From positions 4,216,001 to 4,280,000 of the forward strand of contig NC_057764.1 of NCBI RefSeq assembly GCF_010389155.1: DNA of 64,000 nt. The letters run 5' to 3'. This document shows positions 58,995 to 64,000 of the stretch, one piece after another. The stretch comes from Erigeron canadensis. Taxonomy: Eukaryota; Streptophyta; Magnoliopsida; Asterales; Asteraceae. Positions within the stretch are counted from its first letter, which is position 1, and each line of letters begins with the position of its first letter. The position numbers were made by a program, and so were the translations under genes. The notes under the pieces are model-generated. The model saw only the letters and a list, made by a program, of their open reading frames with translations. It was not told the DNA's origin and did not search any database.

Positions 58995-61900
58995 ATGCCA
59001 CTTTCCGAGTTTTACAGATCTGTTAATGGAAAGAATGAGTCCCAGCAGCAAAAAACAACTGATCTTTCATATATGTAAGTTTTTTGAATTTCTTTTTTAT
59101 TTTTTGTGTTAATTTGTTGCTGTAGCTTTTGGATTAATGTATACGTGTTGTGATGATTGCAGACCGAACGATGAATTTGTCGAGTTAATATGGGAAAAGG
59201 GTCAGATTATGATGCAGGGTCAGTCTAGTAAAGCTAAGAAGGCACCTGTTACCAATAATTTTCATTTTAATACGCCAAAGTTTCAAGAAAAAGATGGTAT
59301 TTTGGATGTAGGAATGTCGATGGGAATAAATCAAGATGACGATGATATGGGACCGTGGTTGAATTATCCGCTTGATGATTACTGCTCCGATCTTTTGCCT
59401 GAGATTTCTGGTGTCACAGTAAATGAATCCCATATGCATAAGGATCCACTTTCAAATATACAAAATGTGCCTTTGCGTGATGGTGTTCGTTTTGACCAGC
59501 CAAATGCATCTAAGGCTTCAAAAAATAGCCATGTTTTGTCAGGGTCGCCTGATCAAGTATGTAATCCAGATCCAACGGTCAGATCAGGAGTTACGGATAT
59601 AGGTAGTAGCAACTGTAGCAGTAAACATTATAATGTTGCTCTTAGAGAACCGCTACAGGTTCAAGGCTCGCCGCGGAATCTTGAAAAGAAGGTGCAGAAA
59701 CAAGATTCTCTACCCTTGTTGAATTTTTCTCATTTCCAAAGACACCCTGCCATGACGAAAACCAACCATGGACAAGTTAATGTAATGAATCATGTTCCAC
59801 AAAAAGACATTGGACCTGTTGATCAAGTTGGTTTGGAATCAGCCAGAGTAGGTTTGAACCCGTATTCTAGTAAGCCAGTTCATGAGGCACATTGTGTCGA
59901 AAACTCATCAACTGGCAATGAGAAGTCCATGAATGTGGTTCTTGATGGAAATGCAAGTAAAGGAGTTTCAGAAACTGTAAAGAGCAATGAGCCCGTTGGT
60001 GCTTCTTCTTCTGTTTGCTCAGGGAATAGTGCTGAGAGGGCTTCAAATGATTTGACCAAAATTTCTAAGAGAAAGTCTCGTGATATGGAGGATTTTGAGT
60101 GCGAGAGCCATGTATGCTAAACTTATACTATTAATTTTTTCTTTTAATATGTATTGTTATTGTATTAATTAAAAAAACTGTAATCATTTTGATCAGGATG
60201 TTGAAGAAGTGTCATTAGACACAAAAGCAGCAGGTGGTTCTCGTGTTGGTACAGGTTCCAAGAGAAGCCGCGCTGCTGAAGTTCATAATTTGTCAGAAAG
60301 GGTGGGCATAATCATCTAGTCATTACTTATTGCACTATTTGTATTTTTGTAACAATTGGCAGTTCCAGACTTCCAGTAATGGGTCGGAAATGTTTACTGT
60401 TCATATGTGTTTATGTCCACACAAGCAGGGTTGACTTGCACAGATTTTTCTAAAATAAATATTTAATCCTTTAATTATGAGTATGTATGCAGTTTTATTA
60501 CATCATTAACTATATATTAGAATGAACACGATTTAGGTGGTTGTATATGTTGAAAATAGCTTTTTCGGTGACTTTAACCGTTTGACTCATTTGACTTGAT
60601 TCTACTAAGTTATATGACCCTTTTGACCTATATGAGATCAAATGTAAGCCAAATCTTTATGAGTGTCATTCACTTGGGTAGTATTACTTTCCTCTTGAGA
60701 CGTATATCAATTCTCGTTTTTTAATATTGAAACAGAGACGAAGGGATAGGATAAATGAAAAGATGCGGGCACTACAAGAACTCATACCAAATTGCAACAA
60801 GGTACACAATGTAATCTTCTAATATGAATCCTTAACTGTGTACCCATAGTTTGAACTCTATTGTTAAGCTGCCATCCTTCCCTATTTAAATTCAAACGTA
60901 CATTGATTTTATATACGTTTAATTTTATGTCCACTGCATTTAATGATGTGTCAAGTATTCTCTAATGACTTATATGTCACTTGACAAGGCAAAACAAAGC
61001 CAGCCTATAAACCAAATCAATGTCATATATGATATTCAAAGATATGAGAGCCGGAAATAGGTCGTCCAATTGGCATCTTTCGGCAAAGTAGCAAGTTATG
61101 CAACTTTCGGCATGAACGTATTTGTTGGTATTTCAAAATTGACATTTTTGTTCTTTAATTTGGAAGGTGGACAAAGCATCAATGCTTGATGAGGCAATCG
61201 AGTATTTGAAGACACTTCAACTTCAAGTACAGGTAAATTGGTTTTATTTTTCTTACTAATATACTAATCTGCTTGCTTTTGTCATTGTATTTATACTTGT
61301 TATGAATCATTAATGATAATATGGCATCATATTCATTTTATGGGTTCATGTTAATATGTTATGCAACCATTGCAGATCATGTCCATGGGTACTGGATTAT
61401 GTATGCCGCCAATGATGTTTCCAGCTGGGATGCAACATATGCATCCTCATTTCTCATCCATGGGAATTGGAATGGGAATAGGAATGGAGATGAGTGGTAG
61501 ACCTCAAGGACACCATCATATGTTTCCATTTCATCATACACAAGGCTCACGTCAACCTCCACCTGCTTACGGGCATCATAGCCAAGGAATGCCAATGTTA
61601 TTCCCTCAACAACCAATGCAAGGGATTCCTATGAACCCTCCTGTCCAACAGGTTGGGTCACAAGTCCAAGTTGTGAATGTGGCGCCAAGTTCTGACCCTT
61701 GTGCGATCCCACAGATATCTAGTCAGGTTTTAACCTATTAATTACTGTATCTTTATATTTGTTGATTCAGAACTGATCAAACATCAAGCTATATCATTCT
61801 TACTACCTCATACAACACAATATTCCTAAACGCTTTTTTGAACTCTTTTTCTTGCATCCTGTTATTTGATTGAAGAACATGTGACATTACATACTTGTTT

Positions 61901-62244
61901 TGAAACACACATCCAAACAGCCCCCCAATATGCTCCTTCTAATGAGGCTCTGCTTTATAGTTACTAGTCTATCTTCCGTTGTATGATTGAACACACTCCA
62001 TGTATGCTTTTTCTGCTGAGCAAACTATATAAATCAAATAAATTAATCAATGTTTGTGTATGTTGCCAGCCCGAAGTTGCGAACAAGAGCCTCAACCAGT
62101 CCACTTCAGTTGACAAAAGAGATCGAGGTCTAGAATCCAGATGTAGTACAGCTCGTAAGTTAGTCTCTTCTATTTTGTGTTAAAAGTCCAATATGATTTC
62201 AATTTTGACCTACTAAAGATTGTTTTAATTCAGGTGCTGATTGA
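58995..62244 (+). CDS. PIF3: Phytochrome-interacting bHLH transcription factor, PIF3 orthologue
   Basis: PIF3 binds G-box promoters in the nucleus and is removed after binding light-activated phytochrome. Coding exons: 58995-59074, 59163-60111, 60197-60301, 60736-60801, 61167-61232, 61376-61726, 62070-62154, 62234-62244. All have GT/AG borders and together give 1713 bases, 570 codons plus stop, with no frame break. Start [13 protein letters not shown], then the active phytochrome B-binding motif [13 protein letters not shown] (about residues 30-42). [19 protein letters not shown] and VTVNES resemble Arabidopsis PIF3 rather than PIF1/4/5. The bHLH (about 370-420) has [16 protein letters not shown], with the His-Glu-Arg residues for G-box contact; helix 2 is [20 protein letters not shown]. 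The two 66-base exons inside the bHLH are typical of PIFs. A Met/Gly-rich tail follows. PIF1 is the main alternative. Confidence 0.92.
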
Positions 62245-64000
62245 ACTTTCTTGTTGAAGAAACAATGACAGGGCATAAAGTATAGGAAAGTGAAAGGTTG
62301 CATTGACTTTTGTTGACTTTCTTGCAAATGATATATTTGGAATCAGTGACTTCCAATCAAGATCAGCTCGTATTAAGTTTTGGGTTATTATCGTACTTGT
62401 GAATTGTTCCACTATAGTGACTACTTGGATGTCGATACAGTTGAACCCGTGCTTATAAGCGATTACATGTTAACATAATTCATACTTAATGGAAAAAAGT
62501 GTTACTCGTATTTAATATGTATCTATCATATGAAATAACAGTACTAGAAGCCATAGATATGAACTTGGACAAGGCTGATTTTGATGATGATACAGTTTAC
62601 TGTTTGTGTAAAGTTCTTTTAACAGAGGTGAGGTCTTTTTTTACTTTCTATGGTTGATCATTGTTATTTATATCATCTTTACTGTAAGATTTGTTTTTGT
62701 CAAAAATTTATGATCAGTCGTTAATTCGAAATTTCAAATAATTTTTATATGATTTGCAGATATATACTGTAGTACGGAGTATCTAACTAATTGTCTCTAT
62801 TAAAAAATTTGGGACAAATACTTGCACTTCTTCTATTCGAAATGCAGGATAGAGGTTCAAAAATCACTTTAATTTACACTTACGACCTCTCCACTATCGC
62901 GTTTTCAATCATTGACTTTCAAAAACGAGCGAACTAAGAAAGATCTTTGTTAAGACTCCTTAGACTCGGGCATAGTCAGGTCATTGGTTCTAGTGCGTGG
63001 GTCTAACTAGTGTTTACATGGCCGTTTCCACATGTTTTAGACATGAAACCAGTAATAAAGCATGTTTAGTTAGTTTTAAGGTGATCTAGTTAGCTACTGC
63101 ATGGAGTCATGGGATGAACGAATACTTTTTTATTTCTTGCATTAGGAGAAGACATGCTTGCATTTATTTAATAAATGGAAGACAAGAAACTATCATAAAG
63201 TGTTGTCCTCCTCACAACTATTTTAAATTTAGATGAGAAATATATTATGTATATTTAAGAAATACAGAGATAGAATACAGAAAAAATAGTTGTAGGAGCA
63301 TGCACCAATGTTAACAAATTATGTAATTTTGCATTTGATAAAATATTAAAATGTGAAAGACAAATTTATTGCAAAAGCTTTGGAGTCTTTTTCATCTAAT
63401 TTTTATTTTTTTCAACAGAGTAGATTAACAGGGATTTTTCGAGAGTCCTGTGTAATTTAAAAGCATAGAATAAAATGTCATTCAAAAAATAAATAAATAA
63501 ATAATTATATAGGTTTATATAAGTGTACATTTGTCAAGAATGTCAACGTTTGCCGAAATGTCATATTCGCATAAGCTCCAATGTTCCCAGGACCCGGGCC
63601 ATCTTTCTCTTTCGGAAATAGTGGGCAAGGTTTTTCTGAGGGAGATATCCTATCGTTCAAAGGACCCTAGCCACGAGCAGTCTCAAGTAGTGAATGGTTA
63701 ACATTTGCATGGTAAGGCAAGAATAACTAGCTTGTGCTTGCAGGATACAAATGCAAGCCAATGAGTTGCCGAATCTTTTGATTCGAACGGCCTTATTTTG
63801 GTGGTCGTGGAAGGAAGCTACCGAATATTCTAGAGGGTCATCAGAATGATTTTAAATAGATACATCACATAAAGGCCCAGCGAGTGGGTGTATTTTCTAT
63901 TTGGTAAGTGGATGGTTCTTACTCATCCGGTGTGCATTTCTATTTACCTTGATCTCTTATGTGTGTATCTGTAAGTTCAAATGCCGGTTTGTTTTGTTAC
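62245..64000. other. PIF3 3' region and intergenic DNA
   Basis: The PIF3 3' UTR presumably lies in the first few hundred bases. AATAAA is not evident immediately downstream. Beyond about 62.8 kb I see only AT-rich sequence and a moderately GC-rich patch (63540-63960) without an open frame or recognisable repeat. Confidence 0.4.

Overview
This is a stretch of plant nuclear DNA, AT-rich and full of transposable elements. It carries intron-containing homologues of a B-type cyclin, a plant flotillin and the bHLH light-signalling factor PIF3. The gene models and element families fit a eudicot; an asterid is possible, but I cannot fix the family from this window. I saw no CRISPR array, operon or complete RNA gene.

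Layout. 1-120 holds the first codons of a minus-strand gene that runs off the window. 2422-3070 and 9694-10102 are two remnants of a hAT/BED transposase-like gene, split by a Copia LTR retrotransposon (3338-9406) with 447-bp LTRs and a GGGTG target duplication. From 10129 to 36002 the sequence is Ty3/Gypsy chromovirus (Tekay-like) DNA on the minus strand: a full element joined to a truncated one through a shared, shortened LTR. A run of exactly 100 N (22657-22756) cuts this block. The 12.5 kb on its left (10129-22656) and the 12.5 kb on its right (22757-35287) are the same sequence in the same order and share element-specific single-base differences. The simplest reading is one locus assembled twice at unmerged contig ends, not two insertions.

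Downstream are three plus-strand genes. A CYCB-like cyclin (36253-37517) has lost its 5' end next to the Gypsy remnant and has a 1-bp frameshift. A flotillin-like gene (38403-40361) has three exons and two frame breaks that look like small-indel errors. A PIF3 orthologue (CDS 58995-62244) has eight coding exons, 570 codons, an intact phyB-binding motif and bHLH, and a 5'-UTR intron.

Between them, 40.4-58 kb is a nursery of small DNA elements, several with termini and target duplications that can be read directly: a hAT MITE (TSD CATACATT), a Tourist-like MITE (TSD TTA), a 2.3-kb Harbinger-like element (TSD TAA) carrying only a Myb-like gene, three related hairpin elements in a row inside TA microsatellites, a long-inverted-repeat element, two tRNA-derived SINEs and a probable non-autonomous Helitron. 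I see no convincing new biological system. The most useful results are the duplicated assembly block, the chimeric LTR junction, the run of TA-embedded hairpin elements and the PIF3 leader.
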